Below are positions 11,460-21,418 of a stretch of 64,000 nt of DNA, piece by piece. Under the pieces are notes generated by a model, which worked only from the letters and a program-made list of their open reading frames with translations, had not been told where the DNA came from and ran no database searches. Origin of the DNA: Diphasiastrum complanatum. Lineage: Eukaryota; Streptophyta; Lycopodiopsida; Lycopodiales; Lycopodiaceae. Positions within the stretch are counted from its first letter, which is position 1. The number at the start of each line of letters is the position of its first letter. Where the stretch lies: assembly GCA_029204225.1 (NCBI GenBank), contig CM055097.1, positions 64,924,540-64,988,539 on the forward strand, written 5' to 3'. The position numbers were made by a program, and so were the translations under genes.

Positions 11460-12036
11460 TGTGAAATTTCACACATGTGGGAATGCCCTAAAGTGTGTGA
11501 TTGATCTCCTAAGCAAGCTTGTGCACTTGTAAATAGATTCTAGATTGATTTCCAAGATCTAGCTCAAAAAACCAAGGCATAGAGGCAAAGAGAGATGCAA
11601 TTGTTGATGACCAACGTTCATACACATGAAAGGAAAAGCTTCTTGAAAAAACAACATGAGATTAAGCTCCTCTCCTCGGGTAGAGAGAGAATAGAACAAA
11701 TTCCAACTCGTGTAGAGAGAAGAGACAACAAGCAAATCTCACCAAAAAGTTTGACTCAAAAACTCAACTTAGATTATGATTCCAAAGTGGAGTACATATA
11801 AAACTCATGGAGAATCCTCTTTACATGCTATTGGACCACTAATCCTAGCCTCTCTAATGCTATTGGATGAGTGATGCATCCATCCTACAATTCTATTGAC
11901 TCTTCTTTAAAATTTCTCAATTCCTATTGGACCCCTTGACCAAAGCCAACACTTTGACTTCATCACTCATCAAAATACATTAATACAAGTGTCACAACCC
12001 TACTCACTAGCCTACATAGCTCGAGTTTGCATCACA
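11460..12036 (-). repeat. Truncated copia LTR (minus orientation)
   Basis: Begins TGTGAAATTTCACACATGTGGG and is near-identical, in reverse complement, to 16,985-17,525, so it is the same LTR family. Its inner end stops at ATCACA (12,036), about 130 bases short of the full LTR. No primer-binding site flanks it on the left, consistent with a 3' LTR belonging to the minus-strand coding relic on its right. Confidence 0.65.
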
Positions 12037-12944
12037 AGGATCTAATCTTGTAATCAAATAGAATCTTGATCTTTTTGAGGATAAATACTTTCTCAAAGAT
12101 GCAAGTGTCTTCTTTGGATGCTTCACTTAATCTCAAGAGAAGTTTACAAATTGTCTCAAAACATGTAAAAACATGATTTTTTAAACTACGAGTATCAAAC
12201 TCAATCTTGCTCTTACAAAATACAAGAGCATACTTTTGATAACACAATATCTTGCTTTCAAAGAACTTTGGAAACATATCTAAGTCTTTCATGACAAGAA
12301 ATATGTCAATATAATAGGCATCATACAAAACTAGTATTGCCTCTCTTGAACTTTGAGATGTAGAAATCTCAATAAAGCAAGATAATGCATCAAGCAATGG
12401 AAGAGAAGCATAAGTGAGAATATTAAAGTGAATACCACCTGAAAATCGCCTCTCTTTACCATAAAATATGAGCCATAAAGACTTTGCTATCCATCTTGAA
12501 GATCCCCTTGAAATCATATGTTGAGGAGGCTCCTCCTCAAACCTCGACCCATTCACATCTTGATAATCTTTAATAGATATGATTTGAGATGCATCTTGAG
12601 ATGCCTTGAGCTCAGCCCCTTCCAAGGTTGAATATAGATCTTCATAAAATATGACTTCTTTGCTCTCAATCACTTTTGAAGTAGAGAGTATAATGGCTTT
12701 ATAGGCCTCCTTGGTGGATAAGCATCCAACCATGATCCATGAGCCTAGATCATCCTTTTTCCAAGGGAATATGTGCAAAGCAAGAACCTCCAAAGATACT
12801 AAGGTAATCAACCTTAGGCTTCTTGAATAATACTTCATATGGTGTATTTCCTCCAAGAGCTCCATCACTCCTCAAAGCTTTAATCTTCAATGAAAATTCC
12901 ATCTCAACATATGCTTTGAATAATAGGAAATAATCATGCACCAT
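12032..12944 (-). pseudogene. Copia integrase end joined to orphan module (copy 1)
   Basis: Right part: integrase core and C-terminus (FSLKIKALRSDGALGG, TPYEVLFKKPKVDYLSIFGG, STKEAYKAIILSTSKVIESK). The linker continues into an RT-start-like stretch (SREAILVLYDAYY) and then, instead of reverse transcriptase, into an unfamiliar sequence with CKLLLRLSEASKEDTCIFEK. The same module occurs at 53.88-54.66 and 54.67-55.72 kb. The 278-codon frame 12,032-12,868 is open throughout. Integrase is cut down: the segment between SDGALGG and TPYEVL lacks the DD35E glutamate. Confidence 0.65.
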
Positions 12945-12989
12945 AAGTCTTGAAGAAAGAAGAAATGTGCATCTTGTGTGATCATCCTC

Positions 12990-13610
12990 CTATGAAGACT
13001 TGGATACATAAACAACCTCAAGAGATTTTGCACTCTCTCTTGGGTTTAATTTGTAGATTCCTCCATATCTAGATCCATATGCAAGGATCTCACAATCCTT
13101 CTTGATCACACAATTGTCAATATGGAAATCAACATCAAGGCCACCATCAAGTAATTTGCCAACACTTATAAGATTCTTTGTAATCTTGGGAACAAAAAGA
13201 ACCTCTTGAAGAGATAGAACTTTTGATGATGCAAGATTCAAGGGAATAGTTACTACTCCTTCAATTTTGCACTCTTGATCACTTGCAGTATATATGGTCT
13301 TCTTGATTCCTTCATAAGGCATGATAGTTGAAAAGGAATCCTTGGAGCTACACATATGTGAAGATGCTCCACTATCAATATACCAAGAGTCATCCATCTT
13401 GAAGGTGGAAGAGGAAAATTTTGATGCCATAAGTGAGCATTCTCCATCACTTGTAATAAAGACTTCTTTCTCATGAGAGATGTTGGCTTGCTTGAATTGA
13501 TTCTTCTTCTTGAAGCAATTGGTGGCATAGTGGCCTTTCTTGCCACAAAAGAAGCACTTAACATCTTTTTTCTTCTTCTTTAAAGTAGACTATTGAGAGG
13601 AATCATCATC
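12990..13610 (-). pseudogene. Copia protease and zinc-knuckle fragment
   Basis: 12,990-13,430 encodes the copia protease region (SWYIDSGASSHMCSS, TIYTASDQECKIEG, EVLFVPKITKNLISVGKL). Just upstream a second frame gives the CCHC knuckle CFFCGKKGHYATNC with Lys-rich flanks. It breaks abruptly at about 13,620, where plus-strand copia sequence starts. Confidence 0.75.
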
Positions 13611-13624
13611 CCCTTCATCTTAGT

Positions 13625-14065
13625 CTAAATGGATAGGAAATCCATAAGTTCACAATGTATTTTCATAGATGATGGAGCTATATCATGGATGTTGAAGAAA
13701 CAAGCCACTATCTCATTGTCATCTAGTGAGGCCGAGTACAAAGCACTTGCTCATTGCACAAAAGAGATAGTATGGATCAAGAGGATGATCAAGGATCTTC
13801 ACTTGCTGGATTTTTCAGAGAGCCCAATCATCTTTTGTGACAACCTATCAGCCCAAAAGTTGGCAAGCAATCCTATATTTCATGCTAGGAGCAAGGATAT
13901 TGAGGTCTGATATCACTTTGTGAGAGAGCAAGTCATGGCAAAGGAAGTGGAGCTTCAACATGTTTCTTCAAGAGAATGTGTAGCTGATATTTTCACCAAA
14001 GCATTGGGAAAAGAATTGTTTATGAATCATAGGACTTCACTTGGAGTATTCTCGATTTTGAAAAC
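13625..14065 (+). pseudogene. Copia RNase H fragment
   Basis: Encodes MDRKSISSQCIFIDD, SWMLKKQATISLSSSEAEYK, CDNLSAQKLASNPIFHARSK and VSSRECVADIFTKALGK, the C-terminal half of copia RNase H, with one stop near 13,909. It precedes a separate RT fragment, so the two are in the wrong order for one element and must be two insertions or a rearrangement. Confidence 0.75.
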
Positions 14066-14900
14066 ATGGTATTGACTATGATGTGACCTTTGCACCCATG
14101 GCAAAGATGGTAAGCATTCGAGTCATCATCTCTCTTGTTACTCTTTTTGGATGGGATCTATGGAAAATGGACATTACAAATGCTTTTTTGAATGGTGATC
14201 TTGAGGAGGAAGTGTAATGGAGCAATCCGAGAGCTACATTTCACCTACAAAGCCAAATCATGTTTGTCTTTTACAAAGAGTTTGTATGGTCTTAAGCAAG
14301 CACCAAGGAGTTGGTATGCTATGCTTAACACATTTTGAATCTCTAAAATTTTTGTTATGAGTATGTTCATTCATTGTATTTTAGATTTGTTGGAAATGAT
14401 GTTACTATCTTGTTAATCTATGTGGATGATATCATCTTGAGTGGTGGAAACAATCAAGATGTTGATGATATCAAGAGTGCTCTGAAGAAGGAGTTTGAGG
14501 TGCATGATCTTGGTCATTTGGATTACATTTTAGTAATATAAGTGATTAGATCTTCTCAATCTACTTTCATTTGTCAAGAGAAGTATGCGAATTCTATTCT
14601 AAGAAGATTTCACATGGTAGATGCAAACTCTTGTGATACACCTATGGAGTCAAATGTAAAGCTAACTATAAGAGATAATGAAAGATCCTTCAAGGACATT
14701 ACTCTCTATAGAAATCTAGTTGGTTCACTTATATATCTGACCATCACAAGACCACATCTAAGTTATTGTGTTGGTAGATATGGCCAATCTATGCAAGATC
14801 CTAGTGAATAGTGAAAAGAGTTTTGAGATACATCATGAGAACTCAAGATTTTGGCATATTGTATGAGGGATCATCACCTAGCTTGTATGGTTTTTTAGAT
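14066..14900 (+). pseudogene. Copia reverse transcriptase fragment (element H)
   Basis: RT motifs in order: YDVTFAPMAKMVSIRVIISL, MDITNAFLNGDLEEEV, LKQAPRSWYA-like (frame-broken), LLIYVDDIILSGG with the catalytic YVDD at about 14,420, then FICQEKYANSILRRFHMVDA and a GSLIYLTITRPHLSYCVG end. It has multiple stops and frameshifts. A near copy of its second half is at 37,036-37,497. Confidence 0.8.
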
Positions 14901-15363
14901 TTGGACTTTTTTGGAGATTAAATGGATAGAAAATTCACAAGTGCAGATTGTATTCTCATAGGTGATGGAGCTATATCATGGATGTCGAAGAAACAAGCCA
15001 TTGTCTCAATGTCATCTACTGAGGCCGACTACAAAGCCCTTACTTATTGCACAAAGGAGATGATATGGATCAAGAGGATGATCAAGGATCTTCACTTGCT
15101 ATATTTTTCAGAGATCCCAATCATCTTTTGTGACAATCTTTCAGCCCAAAAGTTGACAAGCAATCTTGTCTTTCATGCTAGGAGCAAGCATGTTGAGATG
15201 GCATATCACTTTGTGAGAACAAGTCATGGCAAAGGAGGTGGAGCTTCAACATGTGTCTTCAAAGGAATGTGTAGCTGATATCTTCACCAAATCACTTGGA
15301 AAAGACTTGTTTACAAATAATAGGACTTCAGTTGGAGTATTCTCAAAGTCTATGCTGAAACTA
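14901..15363 (+). pseudogene. Copia RNase H and 3' end (element H)
   Basis: Continues element H: MDRKFTSADCILIGDG, SWMSKKQAIVSMSSTEADYK, CDNLSAQKLTSNLVFHARSK, then a frameshift into KECVADIFTKSLGKDLF and the terminal LKLVEVGV. It is followed directly by a purine tract and an LTR in the correct order. Confidence 0.8.
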
Positions 15364-15375
15364 GTCGAAGTGGGA
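15364..15375 (+). other. Polypurine tract
   Basis: A purine-rich run (GAAGTGGGAG) lies immediately before the TGTAAGAAATTGTCAAC LTR start, the expected place for plus-strand DNA priming in a plus-oriented element. Confidence 0.55.
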
Positions 15376-15950
15376 GTGTAAGAAATTGTCAACTAGTTTG
15401 ATCTATTTTGGTCTATGTTGATTATTTAACAATTTAGGCCAATATGCATTTCATAATTAGAGATAGACTTTATGAAGTTATTTTGAGCCTAAGTACATTT
15501 GAAATTACCACTTTTAGAGTGAGACAAAGTAAAAAGTCAAGTTTGGACACATTCAAATTTGAATGTTAGATACATTGATTCTAGTCATATTGTTGATAGG
15601 GTTTTTGATCTAGAAGTTTCAATGGAGGGCAACCAACTTATTGATGAGGCATGGACCTCTTATAAATAGATGTAAACTTGTGGGAAGAGGATGGTCTTCT
15701 CTCTCCTATATCATTTCATTCTTATACATGAGTTTTTATGGGTTCATCTATCCATTGGTGCACTATATTGATGATATCTTTTTGTGTGTAGAATGCTTTG
15801 ATTTATGGTTCATTGGGTTCACACATGTGAATTATAGTAACTTACTTTTTTTGTATGGACAACAACTTCATGTTATGATATGTTTGATGTTTGATCAATA
15901 TCTTATTGAGTTTGCATCTCTTTCATTAAGTAGATGTTGATTTTCTACAT
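15376..15950 (+). repeat. Copia 3' LTR (plus orientation)
   Basis: Begins TGTAAGAAATTGTCAACTAG after a polypurine tract and ends in the vicinity of CTACATTGCCAA. It contains the GTGTAGAATGC and TTCACACATGTGAA segments shared with 859-1450. The exact 3' edge and target duplication were not found. Confidence 0.55.
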
Positions 15951-16790
15951 TGCCAATGGTGCTAATTGTGTTGTCTTTCATACCAAAGATCAATAGATGT
16001 TTTTGGATCTTAGTGATTCATAAAATTTTCACAGAGTTTGATTTCATCAAATACCATGATGCTTGGGAGATAGTGGTCCTCCAAAAAAATAGAGACCCAT
16101 TGAGTATACAAGACAAAGCACAATGTCGATGGAACCATTGCAAAACCATGTGGCAAGGCTTGTAGTAAATATCTCTACGTAGAGTAAGGGCATTGACTAT
16201 GTAGAGACCTTCACTCATGTGGCTAAGTGGAATACACTTCAAATGTTGATTGCCTTAGCAGTGTTATTCGAATGGAATCTACAACAAATGGACATAAAGT
16301 TCACTTTTCTGAATGCTAAGCTTGAAGAAGAAGTGTACATGGAGCAATTTAGTGGTTTTGCGATACATGGCATAGAAGATAAGGCATGAGGATTAATAAC
16401 AACTTTTTATGTATTGAAGCAAGCACCATGTGATTGGTATTACCACTTCGATGAGTATCTCCTATCCAAAAGTTTAATATGCACTTCTTCAAATTTCAAC
16501 CTTTACTACTTTGCTCATGACTCTAGCATTACACTGAAAGTAGACAACCTCATAATCCAAGGTAATGATGATGATTTGATTAGTGCAATGAAGAAAGATT
16601 TATCCTCCAACTTTGATATGACTGATCTTCATTTGATGCACTACTGTTTGGGAATCAAAATTTGGCAAAGACGTGGTAGCATCAAACTTACGCAAACAAA
16701 GTATGTGATTGAAATTTTGAAGTGTTTCAAGATGTGCGACAGTAAGCCAATGTCTACACTTGTGTGTGAAAAATTGGCAAAAAGCTAGCT
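15951..16790 (+). pseudogene. Copia RT relic of a second lineage
   Basis: Degenerate plus-strand RT: LEEEVYMEQFSGF, YVLKQAPCDWYYHFDEYLLS, LKVDNLIIQGNDDDLISAMK (the YVDD position reads KVDN), and IKLTQTKYVIEILKCFKMCD. One stop lies near 16,390. Sequence style differs from the other copia fragments here, so it is an older insertion of another lineage. Confidence 0.7.
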
Positions 16791-16852
16791 TGGCAATTTC
16801 ATGTTTTTTATGTTTGTAAGTACATTTCACATGTGTGGAGCATGTTCCCACA

Positions 16853-17525
16853 TGTGAAAAATAGTTTATCATAGCTTCAGGGGTTTCCTAAGTTTTTTAT
16901 GTCAAGCTTCTATGTGTAGTTTTGTGATAGGGCCAAAAACTGGCATAGTTGGCAAATTGGTCAAATCCACATGTAATGCCACTATTGAGCCAAAATTCAC
17001 TCGTGATGTAAACTCGAGCTATTTAGGCTAGTAAATAGGGTTGTGACACTTGTATTAATGTATTTTGATGAGTGATGAGGTCAAAGTAATGGCTTTGGTC
17101 GACGGGTCCAGTAGGAATTGAGAAATCTTGAAGAAAAGTCCAATAGAATTGTAGGATAGATGCATCACTCATCCAATAGCATTAGAGAGGCTAGAATTAG
17201 GGGACCAATAGCATGCAAGGAGGATTCTCCATGAGTTTTATATGTACTCCACTTTGGAATCATAATCTAAGTTGAGTTTTTTAGTCAAACTTTTTGGTGA
17301 GGTTTGCTTGTTGTCTCTTCTCTCTACACGAGTTGGAATCAAGAAGCTCTTCCTTTCATGTGTATGAACTTTGGTCATCAACAATTGCATCTCTCTTTGC
17401 CTCTATGCCTTGGTTTTTTGAGCTAGATCTTGGAAATCAATCTAGAATCCATTGGCAAGTGCACAAGCTTTCTTACGAGATCAATCACACACTTTAGGGC
17501 ATTCCCACACGTGTGAAATTTCACA
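16853..17525 (+). repeat. Copia 5' LTR (plus orientation)
   Basis: 673 bases beginning TGTGAAAAATAG and ending CACACGTGTGAAATTTCACA, with short inverted ends and a TG...CA boundary. It is followed at once by a primer-binding site. It matches 11,460-12,036 in inverted orientation closely and 57,102-57,825 more distantly (shared AGCTATGATA, GGCCCTAT and GGGCATTCCCACACGTGTGA). Confidence 0.75.
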
Positions 17526-17538
17526 TGGTATTAGAGCC
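17526..17538 (+). other. Primer-binding site, initiator tRNA-Met type
   Basis: TGGTATTAGAGCC directly abuts the LTR end. Copia elements commonly use TGGTATCAGAGC, complementary to the 3' end of initiator methionine tRNA; this has one T for C change. Confidence 0.8.
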
Positions 17539-18279
17539 TACCTAAGCTTTTGATGCTTGTTTCATCCAAAGTTCCAAAAATTTCTTGAAAATCTAGATCT
17601 AGAGAGACTAGTTTGCATCTCCCATGCTATCTCAAGAATTTTTTGATCAAAATGGTTCATTATCATAAGGATTGAAATATTTTTTATATTGTACAAATTT
17701 TCCTGCTCAGACACGTGTGAAGGACAACAAAAGTCAATTTTATAGTTCTCTTCCATGTGTGAGCCAAATTCTGATGCTTGATAGCTAGTTTGAAAGCTAT
17801 TTGAGTCTAGTAACAATTGACTTCATAGTGATTGGATCTCCCAATAAAAAGTTATAGTCAATTGAATCAAGGCGAGTAGGGCACCCAACCTGGTTGGACA
17901 CCTTTTCTTTTGACTCTATTATGCTTGTTTGATCAAAAAATTCACTTCCAGGCTTGCCAATCTTGTTTTCTTGAGATCTAGTCATCATTTTGAGGTCATA
18001 GCCACATTCTTTCATACAATTGGCTTGTATTTGCATGATTTGTGTATTCTTGGAGTGTTTCACACGTGCCAAAGATAGCTTGACCCAAACTTAGCCCATA
18101 TTTCATCAATTGATGTGAGAGTGATCTAGATTAAGAGATATTGGAAAAGCTAGTGAGGTCCATATCTCACTTTGTTGCAAGATCTTGCATAGGAGTTGGT
18201 AGTACACCTTTCAAGGATCCTATAGTGAGAGAGAAACAACATTTTAGTTTCTCATTACAAGGAGTCTTCACTATTATAT
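17539..18279 (+). other. Copia 5' untranslated leader
   Basis: No coding frame. Similar in order and wording to the inverted leader at 55.8-57.1 kb (TGCTTGTTTCATC, TTGATCAAAAAATTCAC, TGGACACC). It contains two CACACGTG words (17,712 and 18,061). It ends at the gag start codon. Confidence 0.6.
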
Positions 18280-18362
18280 GGCATCTATGGGTTCCTAACT
18301 ATTGGAATCTAGTGAAAGACTATCTACCTCCAACTATTCTATTTGGAAGGTTAGAATGGAGG
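18280..18362 (+). pseudogene. Copia gag start, cut off
   Basis: ATGGCATCTATGGG starts a gag that reads MASMGS, stop, LLESSERLSTSNYSIWKVRM and then ends abruptly after codon 27 at about 18,362, where unrelated sequence begins. The rest of this plus-strand element is not found downstream, so later insertion or rearrangement removed it. Confidence 0.75.
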
Positions 18363-18962
18363 GAAGTGTAGTATCTACATCAATATTAGGAGTATCCAAA
18401 ACAGAGGTAGCTATATTTACAGCATTATCAACAACAGCATTATCTACAATGGATTCTGGGATAGGCTTCACTTTCTTAGGAGCACGCTTGGGGGCTGTCT
18501 GCTTCCTAGGACGCTTCGTGGGAAGATGAGTCCTATCTACAGGAGTTGATCTAGGAGTAGCAGGCTGAGATACATGTAACCTACAGTACCTATCCCTCAT
18601 TCTGATCAGAAGCTGAAAATCCTTGGGCATTATGGTAACCCTCTTGGTATGGATGACAGCAAAAAAGAATCCTAAAAAAAAAGGCTAATATAATCTTCAG
18701 CAGCCTCCTGAAGGCACTGAAGAGCACTGGGTGTGAATCTAACGTACTGTCCGAGATCATTTATTGTTATGTTCTAGACAACATGGTAGAATGGAGCTCT
18801 TGGGATCAACATAATTGTTGACCTCTGATACTTGCGTATCTCAAAGAGCCACCTGCTGCCGTTGCGCGTTCTAGGTCTAGCAGGGGGTGTGATGGCAACC
18901 GTAGGAGATGAGGATGAGCCAGGAGAGAAGAAGTTTCTCCTTGTCTGCTTTCTCCTTTCCAT
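18363..18962 (-). pseudogene. Histone H3/CENH3-like pseudogene with C-terminal extension
   Basis: ATG at 18,962 opens an Arg/Ser/Pro-rich tail (MERRKQTRRNFFSPGSSSSP), then an H3 fold: EIRKYQRST, LIPRAPFYHVV, a stop (TAG) where H3 has Arg, NDLGQYVRFTPSALQCLQ, EAAEDYI, a slip in a T-run at about 18,675-18,685, then AVIHTKRVTIMPKDFQLL. LIPRAPF and QEAAEDY fit centromeric H3 better than canonical H3, and the tail lacks ARTKQTARKS. After the fold the frame continues about 80 codons as a Lys/Pro-rich tail (KRPRKQTAPKRAPKKVKPIP) absent from H3. No introns are visible, which would suit a retrocopy or a mobile-element passenger. It faces away from ORF1 across a shared regulatory stretch. Confidence 0.7.
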
Positions 18963-19291
18963 GGGCGTGAACTATGTGATAGCGGACTTGTGCATGAAGG
19001 TTAGAATGAGAAGGAAGGGATGATAAAGAACTCGTAGAGGACCGCTATGTATGGACAAAATGTACGGTATATCGGACCTATGCGAGCCGATTATCAGAGA
19101 CAATGATTAGATTTGAGGAAAGACGCACAAGTGCAATATGGGGTGACACGTAGGAAGAGGTATCGGACCTGTGCGCATGGAAGGTAGTAGGAGGAATTTT
19201 GATCGTGAAGGACGCGCACAAATGCGATATGCAAAGCGAAAAAAAAAGTGAAAAAAATTCATCGAAATTTGTGATTTTATATCGGGGTTCG

Positions 19292-19549
19292 CACGTGCGA
19301 AAGAATGACCTGTCACACGTGTGGGAGTTGTACGGACAAATGCGAGTGCGACACGTGTCACTCTGTCACACTACACGTGTGGGATTTGTATGACCAAATG
19401 CGAGAGTGACACGTGTTTATAAGCACTCGAATGAACACACAACACGTGTCTAGGTGTCATTTCACACGTGTGCAGGTGTCATCTCACACGTGCTTGCGCC
19501 TGTTGTCGAATTGGAAGTAGACACATGTCATAAGTTCGTTGACCACGTG
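19292..19549. promoter_or_regulatory. Cluster of nine CACGTG (G-box) palindromes
   Basis: CACGTG starts at 19,292, 19,316, 19,352, 19,374, 19,410, 19,443, 19,465, 19,487 and 19,544. Three intervals are 22 bases and one is 33. Most are extended ACACGTGT. Part is an imperfect 58-base tandem repeat (19,316 and 19,374 units, sharing CACGTGTGGGA and ACAAATGCGAG-like words). G-boxes bind plant bHLH and bZIP factors. The cluster lies between the divergent H3-like gene (start 18,962) and ORF1 (start 19,795), so it may be a bidirectional promoter or a transposon subterminal region. Confidence 0.7.
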
Positions 19550-19794
19550 TGCAAAAATTTAGGATAAATGGCATGGAAACCGAATAATTTTTTACCTTTT
19601 GCGTTCTCAAAATTCACGACTTATCGCTTTTGTGCGCGCTCATTTCTGTTCATTTGCTTGTAAGTATACCTACTCGTGCACAAGTGCAATATTCTGTATC
19701 TATTTGCCGTACATATTCATCTTCTACACCATTTTGATTGTTAGTTTTGGTTCAGTTCTCCCGCACACACAAGTGCGATATTCACGCTACTGCC

Positions 19795-21306
19795 ATGGCC
19801 TCTTCCTCATCATCCTCACGAGAATCAGGCTTGAGTTCATTTCTGAGTGAATTTGAAATTACTGAAAATCTGGACTACTTCCACAGCCTATTCAGGCCTT
19901 ATCTACATGTTTTCAGGACTGCACAACCAAATTCTGACGTATTTCATGAACATTATGTCAGATTTAGAGATATACTTAGCAAGACTGTTTTCTCCATAGG
20001 TCAACTCCAATACATGCATTATACTGATCTTGTTCATTTCTTCCCAGCTTTTAGACATAGACTGGATAGAATGTTTACCAAATTGTTTGATCTTTTCAAA
20101 AGTAGTTCTATGTGTCCGTATTGCAACAAGAAATGTCGATTGGTTGAATATCAATAGTTTCGTACTTTTTCTTTTAGTTCAGATTCCAGTTGATGATGAG
20201 TTTCCTGTTGCACCCTCCTTTTGCACCCTCCTCTATTCAGTTAGCCATTAAGGATATCAGTCACTTTCTTATCGACACTCCTGATAAAGAAAGTGACTTC
20301 ATTGATTTAAATACTGATGTTCTCTGGGATTTTTTCACTGGCCAAAATACATCTGATGATGAATCCAAATCTATGGAGGATTCGAAATGTCTTATCAATT
20401 TGTCTGTATATTATATTAATGACGATGTATATTTTTCTACTGCTGATTTATGTAAATTTTTTGGCTATCGTGAGGACGAGGTTCTATGCTTATTATCGGA
20501 CACAATTTTTGAATTCTCCAACTTTGTAGGTTTTGAGACAGATGACCTTGTTGCTGGTATTGATTTTGATGATGAGGAGGGCCTTATGAACGGTGAAGAA
20601 TGCCTGAATAAGACTTTGTCAAATATAACTAAGGATGGGTGAGGCAGACCATCCGATGAAGAATTCACGGCATTTCAATCCCAGATGGGCTTCCCTTGTC
20701 CATCATTAATGCATTTTACTGATGATTCCACTTCAGTACGTGGTCATTATATTGATCATCCTGATCTGGTTGCTGTTGATGATGAAGAATGTGTAAGTGT
20801 TTAATCTTCCTTGCATTTGAATGTTTTCAATCACTGAATGTGTTTTTGCTAACATATTTCCTATGGCAGGATGTTCTCATAATAGATGATTTTGCTGCGA
20901 GACGAGGTGGTTTCAGACAACACGCATCCTCGTTCCAGAGGGACAGTGGACTGGGCCACTATCTTTGGCATTTCTTGAAGAGTGAGATTTGTATTGCTCA
21001 TTCCAAGCTGAGCCCAGTCGGGGAGAGTCTTATAATGGCAGTTAAAGTTTTATCATTTTATTTAAAAGGACATAAATTTGTTAAGACAAATAAGATCATT
21101 TTTGTTAAAAGATCTTATGTTTTGAACATTTTAGCTTTATTGATGGGAATGTTTCTTTAAGGAGCTCCCATTATTCATTGTATTCCACTTATATTGAGCT
21201 TAGTGGAAATAAGGATAATGCACATCTATTAGATGCATACGCTAGCAGAGAATTTCTTCATGACAATACTACCATAGAATCTGATACAAGATCTGATGAT
21301 AAATAG
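19795..21306 (+). pseudogene. ORF1, unknown multi-exon gene beside RAG1-like gene
   Basis: ATG at 19,795 starts a Ser-rich leader (MASSSSSSRESG), then an aromatic-rich helical region ending in CPYCNKKC. The next exon (from about 20,183) runs in frame as VDDEFPVAP, is thrown out of frame by a 13-bp tandem duplication (TTGCACCCTCCT at 20,208 and 20,221), and continues as LAIKDISHFLIDTP through an acidic region to one stop at 20,640. A clean intron (GTAAGT at 20,793 to GGCAG at 20,869) joins VAVDDEEC to DVLIIDDFAARRGGF. A probable last exon reads SLRSSHYSLYSTYIEL and stops at 21,304-21,306. I recognise no family. It ends 112 bases from the stop of the convergent RAG1-like gene. Confidence 0.6.
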
Positions 21307-21418
21307 TTGACACTTTGTATAATACAATCAATACATTTACATTGGGTATTGCTCCTCTCTTGTTCAATGAATTTGCAAAGCAATTTTGAACATGTCATGA
21401 TGATCTTCTACTCAGCAA

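Noticed and set aside
11460-17525. 11,460-12,036 and 16,853-17,525 as an LTR pair
   Set aside because: They are similar but in opposite orientation, with unrelated fragments between; more likely separate insertions or an inversion.
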